Assembly: GCA_963795805.1 (NCBI GenBank)
Contig: CAWCIV010000004.1
Coordinates: forward strand, 1,178,001 to 1,242,000
Direction: 5' to 3'
Length of the DNA stretch: 64,000 bases
DNA from: JALYYC01 sp963795805
Lineage (GTDB): Bacteria; Chloroflexota; Dormibacteria; CF-121
Made by a program: the position numbers and the translations under genes. The number at the start of each line of letters is the position of its first letter. The stretch's first letter is position 1. This document shows, piece after piece, positions 28,639 to 38,090 of this stretch. The notes beneath the pieces are model-generated. The model was not told the origin of the DNA. It made no database searches and saw only the letters and a list, made by a program, of their open reading frames with translations.

Positions 28639-30515
28639 GTACGCTCGCGCCGCTCGTCTTGCTGGCTCCGCTCGCCGGCTTCGCCATCAACGCGATTTTC
28701 GGCCGGGTCCTGCCTCGCCGGATCTCGGGGTGGGTCGGCGCCGGCAGCATTGGCCTGGCCTTCGTCTTCGCGCTCGCCATCCTGACGCAGGTGATCGGCG
28801 GCGCGCACATGGACCAGACCTACTTCACCTGGTGGTCGAGCGGGCTCTTCAACGTCCCGTTCAACCTGTACGTCGATCCGTTATCGACGCTGATGATCCT
28901 GGTGATCACCGGCGTCGGCTTCCTGATCCACGTCTACTCGATCGGCTACATGGCGGCGGACCGCGGCTTCTCCCGCTTCTTCGCCTATATGAACCTGTTC
29001 GTCTTCGCCATGCTGCTGCTGGTCCTGTCCGGTAACTTGGTCTGGCTGGTGGTCGGCTGGGGCGGCGTCGGCCTCTGCTCCTATCTGCTAATCGGCTTCT
29101 GGTACGAGCGGCCGGCCGCGGTGCTGGCAGCCAGAAAGGCCTTCGTCATGAATGTCATCGGCGACGTCGGTATGGTGTTCGCCGCCTTCGTGGTCTTCCT
29201 GAATTTGAACGTCCTCGATTTCAGCAGCCTCTTCAGCCGCGTCCAGCAGCTGCCCAAGGGCGGGACCGCGATCAACCTGATCTGCCTATTGTTGCTGGTC
29301 GGCGCCGTGGCAAAGTCCGCCCAGCTCCCGCTGCACACCTGGCTCCCCGATGCCATGGAGGGCCCGACCCCGGTCTCAGCCCTCATCCACGCCGCCACCA
29401 TGGTAACTGCGGGGGTCTACCTCGTAGCCCGGATGCATCTGCTCTACGATTGGGCGCCGCAGGCCGCGACCGTGGTCGCCGTGATCGGCGGGGTGACCGC
29501 CCTCTACGCGGCGACGATCGGCATGACCCAGGTGGACATCAAGCGGATCCTTGCCTACTCGACTATGAGCCAGATTGGCTACATGTTCCTTGCTGTCGGG
29601 ATCGGCGCCTACGCCGCCGGCATGTTCCACTTCATGACGCACGCCTTCTTCAAGGCTCTGCTCTTCCTCGCGGCCGGCAACGTGATCCACGCCTTTCACG
29701 AAGACCAGGACATCCGCCACATGGGACAGTTGCGGCGCGGCCTGCCGGTGACGTTCTGGACGTTCCTGATCGGGACGCTCTCGATCAGCGGATTCCCGTT
29801 GTTGGCTGGTTTCTGGAGCAAAGACGAGATCATCCGCGCGGCGTTGAGCGCCGCTGGGATCGAGTTCGTCATGGGTCTGGCTGCGTTGCTGACCGCCGGC
29901 CTGACCGCTTTCTATATGTTCCGGCTGTTCTTGATCGCCTTCGGCTGGGAGTGGCTGCGCGACGACCCGCGTCACCTCCACGACGGGCTGCCCATCCAAA
30001 CCATCCCGATCGTCATCCTTGCCGCCGGGGCGGCCCTCGGTGGCTATATCCCGGTGGCGAACTTCCTCGAGCCGGTCTTCGGTCACGCGGTCGACATCGG
30101 GACTGGAGCCTTCATCGGCCTTGCCCTGCTCACGCTCGTGGCCGCCGCCATCGGCTTCGGCTTGGCCTACCTCTTGTACGCGCGCCGTCCGGAGATGGCG
30201 ATCGCCTGGCGCGCGCGGCTTGGTCCGATCGCGACCCTGGTGGAGCACAAGTACTACATCGACGAGCTTTACGACCGGGTCTTTGTCCGGCCCGGGTTTG
30301 CGCTCGCTCGCTTCCTATCGGATTACTTCGAGCCGCAGGTCATCGACCGGGCGGTCAATGGTGTCGCGGAGGTTGTGCTCGTGGAGGCCCGCGAGTGGCG
30401 CCTGTTCCAGACCGGGCGGGTCCGCAGTTACGGACTCTGGACGCTCGGCGGGGCGATCGGGATCGTCGTGGTCGTTGCCGGCTACCTCGGCTATCTGCCC
30501 TTCCGGTTGGGCTGA
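28635..30515 (+). CDS. nuoL: NADH-quinone oxidoreductase subunit L
   Basis: NuoL is the distal antiporter-like proton-pumping subunit with a long lateral helix. The 626-residue product shows LVWLVVGWGGVGLCSYLLIG, the Mrp-type motif AQLPLHTWLPDAMEGPTPVS and ALIHAATMVTAGVYL, then VDIKRILAYSTMSQIGYM. The C-terminus has the lateral helix and the final anchor helix. Conserved charged residues on the pump path (Lys in AKSAQLPLH, His in HAATM) are in place. The start is GTG 28635; the stop overlaps the nuoM start. Confidence 0.96.
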   Translation: MSTLAPLVLLAPLAGFAINAIFGRVLPRRISGWVGAGSIGLAFVFALAILTQVIGGAHMDQTYFTWWSSGLFNVPFNLYVDPLSTLMILVITGVGFLIHVYSIGYMAADRGFSRFFAYMNLFVFAMLLLVLSGNLVWLVVGWGGVGLCSYLLIGFWYERPAAVLAARKAFVMNVIGDVGMVFAAFVVFLNLNVLDFSSLFSRVQQLPKGGTAINLICLLLLVGAVAKSAQLPLHTWLPDAMEGPTPVSALIHAATMVTAGVYLVARMHLLYDWAPQAATVVAVIGGVTALYAATIGMTQVDIKRILAYSTMSQIGYMFLAVGIGAYAAGMFHFMTHAFFKALLFLAAGNVIHAFHEDQDIRHMGQLRRGLPVTFWTFLIGTLSISGFPLLAGFWSKDEIIRAALSAAGIEFVMGLAALLTAGLTAFYMFRLFLIAFGWEWLRDDPRHLHDGLPIQTIPIVILAAGAALGGYIPVANFLEPVFGHAVDIGTGAFIGLALLTLVAAAIGFGLAYLLYARRPEMAIAWRARLGPIATLVEHKYYIDELYDRVFVRPGFALARFLSDYFEPQVIDRAVNGVAEVVLVEAREWRLFQTGRVRSYGLWTLGGAIGIVVVVAGYLGYLPFRLG

Positions 30516-32038
30516 TGAACTGGTACACCCTTTCCCCGAACCTTCCCTGGCTGACGCTCGTGCTCGTGGTGCCGTTGGCCGGGGCCTTCATGGTCGCCCT
30601 CGTGCCCGCGGTCGCCCGGCGGGTCGTCAAGCAACTGGGGATTCTCACCGCCGTGGCGACGCTGATCCTCGTCGTTGCCATTGTGGGTGGCTTCCAGCAC
30701 GGCGTCGGCAATCTCCGATTCCAGTTCGAGGAGGCCCGGCAATGGATCCCCGCCGTGGGCATCAGCTACCACGTCGGGATCGACGGCCTGAGCCTCTTCC
30801 TGCTCGGGCTGAATGCCTTGCTCTTCCTGCTGGCGACCTCGGTGGCCGATCCCGCGATGCCGCGCTTCAAGGAGTTCATGATGCTGCTGCTCGTGCTCGA
30901 GGCCGCGACCGCCGGGGTCCTGCTCTCGCTGGACCTGATCCTGTTTTACGTCTTCTGGGAGGCGATGCTGGTCCCGCTCTATTTCCTGATCGGCGCCTGG
31001 GGGGAAGGGCACCGGGTCCAAGCAGCCTTCAAATTCCTGATCTATACCGTCGTTGGCAGTTTCGCGATGCTGGTCGCGATCCTGGCGGTCGCTGCGTTCA
31101 GCTTCGCACAGACCGGCCAGCTGACCTTCGACTGGGCCACGCTGGTCCAGCATCCGGCGAGCGGCTCGGCGCACCTGCTTGGCATGACGTTGGGTGTGCA
31201 GCAGTTGCTCTTTGTCGGGTTCGCCCTGGCGTTCGCGATCAAAATGCCGCTTTTTCCGTTGCATACCTGGCTGCCGCCGACTTATGTCTCCGCGCCGATC
31301 CCGACTCTGATCGTCCTCGCCGGCCTCGTGTCGAAGCTCGGCGCCTACGGGTTCATCCGCTTTAACCTCGGACTCTTTCCTGCCGCCGCGCATTCCCTCT
31401 CGCCGTTCTTCGCGCTGCTCGCGACCATCGGCATTCTGTACGGGGCATTCATGGCCCTTGCCCAGACCGACCTCAAGCGCCTGGTCGCGTACGCCTCAAT
31501 GAGCCACCTCGGCTTCATCGGTCTGGGCATCTTTACCGGCAACCTGCTCGGGATCGAGGGGGCGCTGGTCCAGATGGTGAACCACGGCGTGATCATCGCC
31601 GCGCTCTTCCTGATCGTGGCTATGATCGAGCGCCGCACCGGCACGCGGGACCGCGCTCAGCTCCGTGGCCTCGCCACCGGCACGCCGGTGTTCGCCGGGC
31701 TCTTCCTGCTCGTATCGCTGGCCGCGCTGGGGCTCCCTGGCCTCAACGGCTTCGTCGGCGAGTTCCTGATCATGCTCGGCGCATGGAGCGCCTTTACCCC
31801 GCTCGCCGTCGCCGCCGGCGTGGGGGTCATCCTCGCGGCCTGGTATGTGCTGCGCATGTACCAGGGCTCATTCCAGGGTGACACCGTCGCGCCGGCTGGG
31901 TTTGGCGAACTACGCCGATCGGAAATCGGGGTCTTGGCCCCCTTGCTGGCGTTGATGGTCGTGATCGGCGTCACCCCTGCCTTCTTTCCGGCGGCCGTCG
32001 AGGCGACGGTCAAGGCGTTGCCGGTGCTGACGCGATGA
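30515..32038 (+). CDS. nuoM: NADH-quinone oxidoreductase subunit M
   Basis: NuoM is the second antiporter-like subunit (507 aa from ATG 30515). It shows YHVGIDGLSLFLLGLNALLF, the conserved Glu in FYVFWEAMLVPLYFLIG and the Lys in AFAIKMPLFPLHTWLP, then LKRLVAYASMSHLGFIGLG. After HTWLP the usual D-A-H-x-x-A-P segment is varied to PTYVSAPIP, a small departure from common homologues. The start overlaps the nuoL stop (TGATG) and the end overlaps nuoN. Confidence 0.95.
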   Translation: MNWYTLSPNLPWLTLVLVVPLAGAFMVALVPAVARRVVKQLGILTAVATLILVVAIVGGFQHGVGNLRFQFEEARQWIPAVGISYHVGIDGLSLFLLGLNALLFLLATSVADPAMPRFKEFMMLLLVLEAATAGVLLSLDLILFYVFWEAMLVPLYFLIGAWGEGHRVQAAFKFLIYTVVGSFAMLVAILAVAAFSFAQTGQLTFDWATLVQHPASGSAHLLGMTLGVQQLLFVGFALAFAIKMPLFPLHTWLPPTYVSAPIPTLIVLAGLVSKLGAYGFIRFNLGLFPAAAHSLSPFFALLATIGILYGAFMALAQTDLKRLVAYASMSHLGFIGLGIFTGNLLGIEGALVQMVNHGVIIAALFLIVAMIERRTGTRDRAQLRGLATGTPVFAGLFLLVSLAALGLPGLNGFVGEFLIMLGAWSAFTPLAVAAGVGVILAAWYVLRMYQGSFQGDTVAPAGFGELRRSEIGVLAPLLALMVVIGVTPAFFPAAVEATVKALPVLTR

Positions 32039-33492
32039 CGATCGACCTGAGCAACATCGGGATCGACTACACGGCGATTCTTCCCGAGCTGGTCGTAGCC
32101 GGGACGGCGATCGTCGTTCTCCTGCTCGAGCTGTTCGTGCCCCCGGGACGGCGCCGCATCCTGGCGGCGGTCACCGTTATCGGCCTGATCGGCGCATTGG
32201 TGGCGAACGTGCCTCTGTGGGGCCAGACCAAGACCGCGTTTTCCGGCACCATCAGCGGCGATAGCCTGGCCGCCTTCATGAACGTGGTCCTCATCGGGGT
32301 GACGATCCTGACCGCGATCATCTCGCCGCGGTACCTCAAGGCGATGCGGCTCGACTACGGCGAGTACTACATCCTCCTGCTGGGGGCGACGCTCGGCATG
32401 ATGCTGCTCGCCGCGGCCACCAGCCTGATGACGATCTTCCTCGGCATCGAGTTGCTCTCGATCTCGCTCTACGTCCTCTGCGGCTTCGCCCGGACGCAGC
32501 TGCGGTCGCAGGAATCCGCGCTGAAGTATCTGCTGCTGGGCGGGTTCGCCACTGGCTTCTTGCTCTATGGAATGGCGCTGATCTACGGCGCCACGGGGAG
32601 CACCACGCTGCGCGGCATTGCCGCCTTCGCGACCGTCGGTACCGGCAGCAACGTGCTGCTGCTGCTGGGCATCGGCTTCCTCACGATCGGCCTCGCCTTC
32701 AAGGCTTCGGCCGCGCCCTTCCACATGTGGACGCCCGACGTCTACGAAGGGGCGCCGACAGTCGTCACCACGTTCATGTCCGTGGCGACCAAATCGGCGG
32801 CCTTCGCCGCCATCGGCCGCGTCTTTATCGCCGCCTTTCCGGCGATCGCGACCCGCTGGTATATCCCGCTGGCACTCATCGCGATCGCCTCGCTGGCGAT
32901 CGGCAACCTGGTCGCCGTCACTCAGGACAACTTGAAGCGCATGTTGGCCTACTCGGGTGTTGCCCACGCCGGCTTCATCCTGCTTGGCATCCTTCCGGGG
33001 TCGGCCGAGGGCTTCGGGGCCACGCTCTTCTATATCGCGGCCTACGCGGTGATGAACTTTGGCGCCTTTGCGGTCGTCACCTCGATCGGCGCGCGTGGCG
33101 AGGAAACCGCGGAGATCAGCTACTGGCGTGGGCTCTTTTACCGTCGGCCTTTCCTCGCCACCGTGATGACGATCTTCATGCTGTCGCTTGCCGGGATCCC
33201 ACCGACGGTGGGCTTCTTTGCCAAGCTGTTCGTCTTCCGGGCCCTTGTTGACGCGCAGCTCTGGGCGCCACTGGCAGTGGCGATCATCATGACGATCGTG
33301 TCCTTCTACTACTACTTGCGCGTGATCGTCGTCATGCTGGCGGCCCCGCCGGAGGTCGCCGGCGAGCGGGAGCGGGTCGGCGTCTCGATGGGTGCGGTCC
33401 TGGCGGCCTCGGCCGCCGGCACCATGGTGCTCGGCATCTTCCCCGGGTTCGTGCTCGACTGGGCCACCAGAGCCGCCTCCCTACACTTGTAG
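32035..33492 (+). CDS. nuoN: NADH-quinone oxidoreductase subunit N
   Basis: NuoN is the third antiporter-like subunit (485 aa). The markers are MTIFLGIELLSISLYVLCGF, the Lys-bearing FKASAAPFHMWTPDVYEGAP (a near-diagnostic sequence) and LKRMLAYSGVAHAGFILLG. Fourteen hydrophobic segments can be seen. ATG 32035 overlaps the nuoM stop (ATGA). It closes the complete nuoA-N set; a cytochrome c biogenesis gene follows after one base, so the operon may continue. Confidence 0.96.
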   Translation: MTIDLSNIGIDYTAILPELVVAGTAIVVLLLELFVPPGRRRILAAVTVIGLIGALVANVPLWGQTKTAFSGTISGDSLAAFMNVVLIGVTILTAIISPRYLKAMRLDYGEYYILLLGATLGMMLLAAATSLMTIFLGIELLSISLYVLCGFARTQLRSQESALKYLLLGGFATGFLLYGMALIYGATGSTTLRGIAAFATVGTGSNVLLLLGIGFLTIGLAFKASAAPFHMWTPDVYEGAPTVVTTFMSVATKSAAFAAIGRVFIAAFPAIATRWYIPLALIAIASLAIGNLVAVTQDNLKRMLAYSGVAHAGFILLGILPGSAEGFGATLFYIAAYAVMNFGAFAVVTSIGARGEETAEISYWRGLFYRRPFLATVMTIFMLSLAGIPPTVGFFAKLFVFRALVDAQLWAPLAVAIIMTIVSFYYYLRVIVVMLAAPPEVAGERERVGVSMGAVLAASAAGTMVLGIFPGFVLDWATRAASLHL

Positions 33493-33493
33493 C

Positions 33494-34771
33494 GTGCTCG
33501 CCCCGTCTCCGGTTCGCGAGACACTCGGCAGGCCAACGCCGCCGCGGACCACGCCCTTCCGTGTCCTCGCGGGTGGTTGGCGCCAGCTGCGCAAGATGCG
33601 CACGGCGATCATCCTGCTCGCCATCCTCGCCCTGCTCGCGACGGTGGGCACACTTCTGCCCCAGATCCCGCAAAACCCACAGGCTGTCATGGGCTTTGTC
33701 TTGCGGCATCCGTATAGCGCCCCCTGGCTGGCGCGGCTCGGGCTCTTCGACATTTTCAGTTCGTGGCCGTTCATCATCACGGCGGTCCTCATGTACGTCT
33801 CGATCGGCGCCAGTATGTTTATCCGGGTCCCAGCGGCCTATCGCCGCTTCGCTGTGCACCAGCAGCGCAATCGTGCGCTGTGGGCGGAGGTCGCCAGCAT
33901 TGTTTTTCATGCGAGTTTCTTTGTCCTGCTGATCGGCGTGCTGGTCGGCAAGACCGCCGGGTTCGTCGGCAACGCCGCCGTCGTCGAAGGCGACAGCTTC
34001 GTCGAGGCGCGCGCCAACTACGACAACCTGAGCGAAGGCCTGCTCGCGGGTCCGCACGCGGGCTTCCAGGTGACCGTCGACAGCTTCCGCGCCGCCTTCT
34101 GGCCGAATGGGGCACCGAAGGACTTCACCTCGCGGGTGCGTATCTTCGACCAGGGCCGGCTGGTCGATGCCCGGAGCATCCAGGTCAATCACTACGTGGA
34201 CTATCGGGGCGTCAAGCTGTATCAGGCCGGCTACGGCTGGGCGCCGACACTCAAGATCGAGACGCCCGACGGACGCGTCGTTGCCAACGCGCCCACCATC
34301 TTTGTCGGTGACCCGCAACTGGCCAACGGCGTGATCAAGGCGCCCTCGGCCGGACCCGGAGAGCAGCAGCTGGGCGCGACCGCGATCTTCATGCCCGATC
34401 CGCAGATTCAGAACCAGGCGATCTCACCGGGCACGCCTCAGTTGCGGACGCCGCTGCTGCTGGTCCGTCTCTTCCGCGGCGATCTGCACCTCGATCGGCC
34501 GCAGAATGTTTTCGCGCTCGACACCGGCAACATGGACCTCCGTTGGCGTGGGGCGCTGCGCCTCGGCGACAGCGTCGTGACGCCGGATGGCTACCGGTTG
34601 TCGTTCACCGGGCTGAAGCAATACACCGACCTGACTGTAAATAAAGACCCTGGCATCCCGATCGTGCTGGCCGCCTTCATCATCGGGCTCGCGGCATTGC
34701 TCGCCAGCCTTTACCTGCCGCTGCTCGGTCCCGAGCAACGCCTGACTCCCGCGCGCCAGCTCACGGACTGA
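33494..34771 (+). CDS. resB: ResB-like cytochrome c biogenesis protein
   Basis: The 425-residue product matches ResB/Ccs1, which with CcsA/ResC carries heme across the membrane and attaches it to apocytochrome c (system II). The N-terminal pair of helices (MRTAIILLAILALLATVGTL), the third helix near VASIVFHASFFVLLIGVLVG with its conserved His, the large extracytoplasmic domain with HYVDYRGVKLYQAGYGWAP and the final helix near IVLAAFIIGLAALLASLYLP are all typical. The start is GTG 33494, one base after the nuoN stop. No ccsA partner lies in this window. Coupling to complex I suggests shared respiratory control. Confidence 0.88.
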   Translation: MLAPSPVRETLGRPTPPRTTPFRVLAGGWRQLRKMRTAIILLAILALLATVGTLLPQIPQNPQAVMGFVLRHPYSAPWLARLGLFDIFSSWPFIITAVLMYVSIGASMFIRVPAAYRRFAVHQQRNRALWAEVASIVFHASFFVLLIGVLVGKTAGFVGNAAVVEGDSFVEARANYDNLSEGLLAGPHAGFQVTVDSFRAAFWPNGAPKDFTSRVRIFDQGRLVDARSIQVNHYVDYRGVKLYQAGYGWAPTLKIETPDGRVVANAPTIFVGDPQLANGVIKAPSAGPGEQQLGATAIFMPDPQIQNQAISPGTPQLRTPLLLVRLFRGDLHLDRPQNVFALDTGNMDLRWRGALRLGDSVVTPDGYRLSFTGLKQYTDLTVNKDPGIPIVLAAFIIGLAALLASLYLPLLGPEQRLTPARQLTD

Positions 34772-34828
34772 CTTCGGACAGCCGTGGCGGGCCTAACATA
34801 ACGCCTCTCGTAACGTTTTTGTCGTCGT

Positions 34829-35437
34829 ATGGCCGTAGTGAATGGTCCCAAAGGCGGAGACTGCGGGTGGGCCCGGCGGCGCATGCTGTGGTCTGTCATG
34901 CACTTCCCTCGTCCCTGGCGTGGCAAGCTCGGTCAGGCGATCGTCGAGACTGCGTTACTGTTCCCCATCCTGGGCTTGCTCGTCATGGGCAGCAGCGATC
35001 TCGGCCGAGTTTTCTATTACTCGATCGAGGTGACGAACGCAGCTCGCGAAGGGGCCCGTCAGGGCGCGAGCTATGACCCGGCGAACGGCAACGCCTCCGC
35101 GACGCACGCCGCCGTGATCGCGGCCGCCCGGAGTGAGGCAGCCGACCTGACTCTGGTCGAGCCCAGCCCGGCCTTTTCTCCGGTGAACTGCCAGTCCGGA
35201 CCGCCGTATCCGGATAGTTACTACCCGACGGCAGCAAATACCGGTTACGTCTTTGCCTGTTTTGCGGGCAATAACGGCCTCGAGGACGACTCGCGAACCA
35301 TTGGCGTGGCCGGTCAAACTGTCCGCGTGACGATCCTCTACAACTTCACGCCCGTCACGCCGCTCATCGATAACGTGACCGGCTCCGGAATCCACGTCCA
35401 GGCGACCACGACGATGATCATCCAGGGGCAACCGTGA
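34829..35437 (+). CDS. TadE-like pseudopilin (module A, first)
   Basis: TadE-type minor pseudopilins belong to the tight-adherence (Flp pilus) machinery. The 202-residue product has the diagnostic N-terminus GQAIVETALLFPILGLLVMG followed by SSDLGRVFYYS and TNAAREGARQGA, a single membrane helix and a beta-rich periplasmic or outer part. The start could be ATG 34829, 34883 or 34898; the later ones shorten the basic leader. It is the first of three genes with ATGA-type overlaps. The prepilin peptidase and ATPase that would process or assemble it are not in this window. Confidence 0.85.
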   Translation: MAVVNGPKGGDCGWARRRMLWSVMHFPRPWRGKLGQAIVETALLFPILGLLVMGSSDLGRVFYYSIEVTNAAREGARQGASYDPANGNASATHAAVIAAARSEAADLTLVEPSPAFSPVNCQSGPPYPDSYYPTAANTGYVFACFAGNNGLEDDSRTIGVAGQTVRVTILYNFTPVTPLIDNVTGSGIHVQATTTMIIQGQP

Positions 35438-35988
35438 CACGGCGTAAGCGGCGCGGGCAGTCACTGGTCGAGATGGCGCTGATCGCGCCACTGCTGATCA
35501 TGATGCTCGTGAGCGTCGTCGACTTCGGTCGCGCGGCCTATGTCTATTCCACGCTGTCGTCGGCGGTCCGCGAAGGATCCCGGCAGGCCGCGCTCACCGG
35601 CACCACGAGGATGACCGACGCGGATGTCGTCGCGGCCGTGAAGCGCTACGCCGTCGGCCTGTCCCTTTCGGCCGCCCCGTGCGTCAATGGGGCGCAGTCC
35701 GGAAGCCCTTGGCCGCCGGTCACCCCCGCTGGACCGTCCCCCAACACAGGAATTGTTTACATCGTGTCCGGATCGTCAAGCTCCGCCGGCATCAACGCCC
35801 CGGCCGGCCAGGCGACCGCCAATGCGGCCGGCTCGTGTGCCGCGGTGTCACCCGCGTATGCGGGTCGCTATCCATTAACCGTTAAGGTCGTCTATAACTT
35901 TCAGCCGCTGACCCCGATCGTCCAGCAGTTTTTAGGTTCCGGCTCCGTCACTCTCACAGTCGCCAGCACGATGACGACTGAGTACTGA
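35434..35988 (+). CDS. TadE-like pseudopilin (module A, second)
   Basis: This second TadE-type protein (184 aa) starts with GQSLVEMALIAPLLIMMLVS followed by VVDFGRAAYVYSTLSSAVREGSRQA. One membrane helix is followed by a Ser/Gly/Ala-rich, Thr-rich domain ending in PLTPIVQQFLGSGSVTLTVA, which matches the ends of the other TadE copies. The ATG- or GTG-type start overlaps the previous stop, and its own stop overlaps the TadG-like start. Its role is the same as the first copy, a minor component of a Tad-like surface structure. Confidence 0.85.
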   Translation: MTRRKRRGQSLVEMALIAPLLIMMLVSVVDFGRAAYVYSTLSSAVREGSRQAALTGTTRMTDADVVAAVKRYAVGLSLSAAPCVNGAQSGSPWPPVTPAGPSPNTGIVYIVSGSSSSAGINAPAGQATANAAGSCAAVSPAYAGRYPLTVKVVYNFQPLTPIVQQFLGSGSVTLTVASTMTTEY

Positions 35989-37445
35989 TGCATGGCTTCT
36001 TCAAACGCAAACAAGCCGGCCAGGCGGTCGTCCTCGTGGCCGGCGCCGTCCTTGTCCTGACGGCCATTCTTGCCCTTGCCCTCGACGGCGGGGGTATCTA
36101 CCTGGAGCGCCGTCAGCTCCAGAACGCGGCGGACGCCGGCGCCCTGGCCGCTGCGGAAAGCCTCTGGGCACCGACCCCGCCGAACTTCGCCTCGATGCAT
36201 AGCAAGGCCCTGGCCACGATTGGAAGAAACCTGGGAATCTCGACCGCGGGCGTGGTCCCAACCAACACACCCGCGGGTGGCAGCCCGTGGTCAGTCGGTT
36301 CCAATTACACGATCGCGGTGGCGGCGGCAACGTACACCTACCGCGTGACGCTCGAGCACATCCATTCCGTCGTCGTGGCGCCGATTCATGGCTTTGCCCA
36401 GACGCTCCAACTGCAGGTGCAGGCGACGGCCCAGAACGCCAACCTCCCATACGGCATCGTCCTGCTGCAGAGCGGCTATGTCCCAACGTTCTCGAACCTC
36501 CAGGTCCCCGCGGGTGGGACCTCCTTGAACCTGAGCGGACCCGGAGGCGCAAACGCCGCGGATCGCGGAGGCGTGTACTCGAATGCGAGCATCGACCCCG
36601 GTCAGGGCGACATTTACTTTGCGCCGTGCTCGGCGGGTCCGCCCGTGGATACAGGAGGACCGGGGACTTCTGGCGACCTCTGGGCGGTGGCCGAGACGGC
36701 GGCCGACGGCAGTCGCGTCAACGCCCGGGCTTTCTGCGGCCAGACGGCGCCCGCGAGCTGGAAAGTTGCGACACGCGTGCTGCCGGATCCGGGCTATCCG
36801 GAGCCGCCGGCGCCGACCGCCGTCAACCCAGCCTCGACCGTGATCGGCGGGATTACGGTGCTCTGCCCCGGGCAGTACACCAACCAGATCGTCGCCGGCG
36901 GCACCAGTGTCCTCTACCCGGGTGTGTACCATGCGGCTGCCGGGGTGAACGTGTCCGGCACGCTGCGGACATTCCAGTCAACGGATAGCTACCCGATCAC
37001 CAATCCCTGTGGGGCTGGCACCACGTTGACATCGTGGGGATCCTTCGATCCCGGTGCCATCATCGAGTTAGTTCCCGGCGTTGGCGGCGGCCCGCCGGAC
37101 TGCGACCGCTACCAGTTCACGACAGGGGCCGGCTCGACCGTCGCCCTGGCGGCGTCGCCTCGATACTTCAACATCAGCCTCTACGTCGAGACCCTCCCGT
37201 CCTGGCATGCGACCTGTTCGGCCAACCAGGCCGGCAGTAATGTGGTCCGGCTGACCGGCGCCGGCTCTTACAACATCAAGGGGACGATCTATGGACCAGC
37301 CGACAACATGCAGATCGCGAGCGGCAGCGCTGGGTCGGGCCTTGGCCAGGTGATCGCCTGGACGCTCGCCCTGAGTGGCGGCGCCGCGATCAACGAGCTC
37401 TACAGTCCGAGCCAGGTGCCGTACATCAAAGGCCTCACCCAGTAG
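35988..37445 (+). CDS. TadG-like pilus assembly protein (module A)
   Basis: The 485-residue protein starts with the Tad-G signature: GQAVVLVAGAVLVLTAILAL followed by ALDGGGIYLERRQLQNAADAGALAAAESL. This anchors it in the membrane through one helix. The rest is an exported Gly/Ser/Thr/Pro-rich domain with several Cys, lacking a recognisable von Willebrand domain. A repeated theme (CPGQYTN, LYPGVYH) suggests beta-helix-like folding. It is the last gene of the first TadE-TadE-TadG triplet, with 84 bases before the next triplet. Confidence 0.8.
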   Translation: MHGFFKRKQAGQAVVLVAGAVLVLTAILALALDGGGIYLERRQLQNAADAGALAAAESLWAPTPPNFASMHSKALATIGRNLGISTAGVVPTNTPAGGSPWSVGSNYTIAVAAATYTYRVTLEHIHSVVVAPIHGFAQTLQLQVQATAQNANLPYGIVLLQSGYVPTFSNLQVPAGGTSLNLSGPGGANAADRGGVYSNASIDPGQGDIYFAPCSAGPPVDTGGPGTSGDLWAVAETAADGSRVNARAFCGQTAPASWKVATRVLPDPGYPEPPAPTAVNPASTVIGGITVLCPGQYTNQIVAGGTSVLYPGVYHAAAGVNVSGTLRTFQSTDSYPITNPCGAGTTLTSWGSFDPGAIIELVPGVGGGPPDCDRYQFTTGAGSTVALAASPRYFNISLYVETLPSWHATCSANQAGSNVVRLTGAGSYNIKGTIYGPADNMQIASGSAGSGLGQVIAWTLALSGGAAINELYSPSQVPYIKGLTQ

Positions 37446-37529
37446 GGGTTTACCGCGCTGCGACCAGCTGTCGCGGTACTGTCACGTATTGACCGTACGT
37501 CACGCGGTCGATGCCCCGTAATAGAACAC

Positions 37530-38090
37530 GTGAGCGCCTCGGCCCTCCTCGTCTCGAAGCCGGGGGACCTCCACAGCGAGCGGCGCCGCGGCCAATCCCT
37601 TGTCGAGATGGCCCTCATGGCACCGGTGCTGTTCATGCTGATCCTGGGCGCCTCGGACCTCTCTCGCGCCTTTTACTACACGACCTCCGTGACCAACGCA
37701 GCCCGCGAAGGGGCTCGGCACGGCGCCTACTGGGATCCAACTGGGCCTGCCAATACCTTCGACAACGATAGCGCGATCTTCAGCGCCGTCACCGCGGAGG
37801 CCAACAACCTGACTTTGACCGAGCCCTGCCACCCGAACACGACGTGCTCGGCTGGCCTCACGAACTGCCCGACCTATCCGTACGCGTCGACGCTCTATCC
37901 AGCGGGCCCCGCGGCCAACACCGGCTACGTCTTCATTTGCTTCAACGACACGATGACCGCGACGACCGCGGCGATCGGGCAGCCGATCCGCGTGACCATC
38001 CTGTACAGCTTCCAGCCCGTGACGCCTATTGTCGCCACCATGCTTCACACGGCGGCCACCACCGAGATCCTGGCGGAGGGCAATAACTGA
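37530..38090 (+). CDS. TadE-like pseudopilin (module B, first)
   Basis: The 186-residue protein resembles the first gene of module A: GQSLVEMALMAPVLFMLILG, SDLSRAFYYTTSVTNAAREG and the later segment NTGYVFICFND match its order. Hence this is a duplicated module. The start is GTG 37530. A TAATAG hexamer at 37519-37524 could be a -10 box, but no good -35 is present. One membrane helix is followed by a Thr-rich exported domain. The stop overlaps the next gene. Confidence 0.85.
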   Translation: MSASALLVSKPGDLHSERRRGQSLVEMALMAPVLFMLILGASDLSRAFYYTTSVTNAAREGARHGAYWDPTGPANTFDNDSAIFSAVTAEANNLTLTEPCHPNTTCSAGLTNCPTYPYASTLYPAGPAANTGYVFICFNDTMTATTAAIGQPIRVTILYSFQPVTPIVATMLHTAATTEILAEGNN

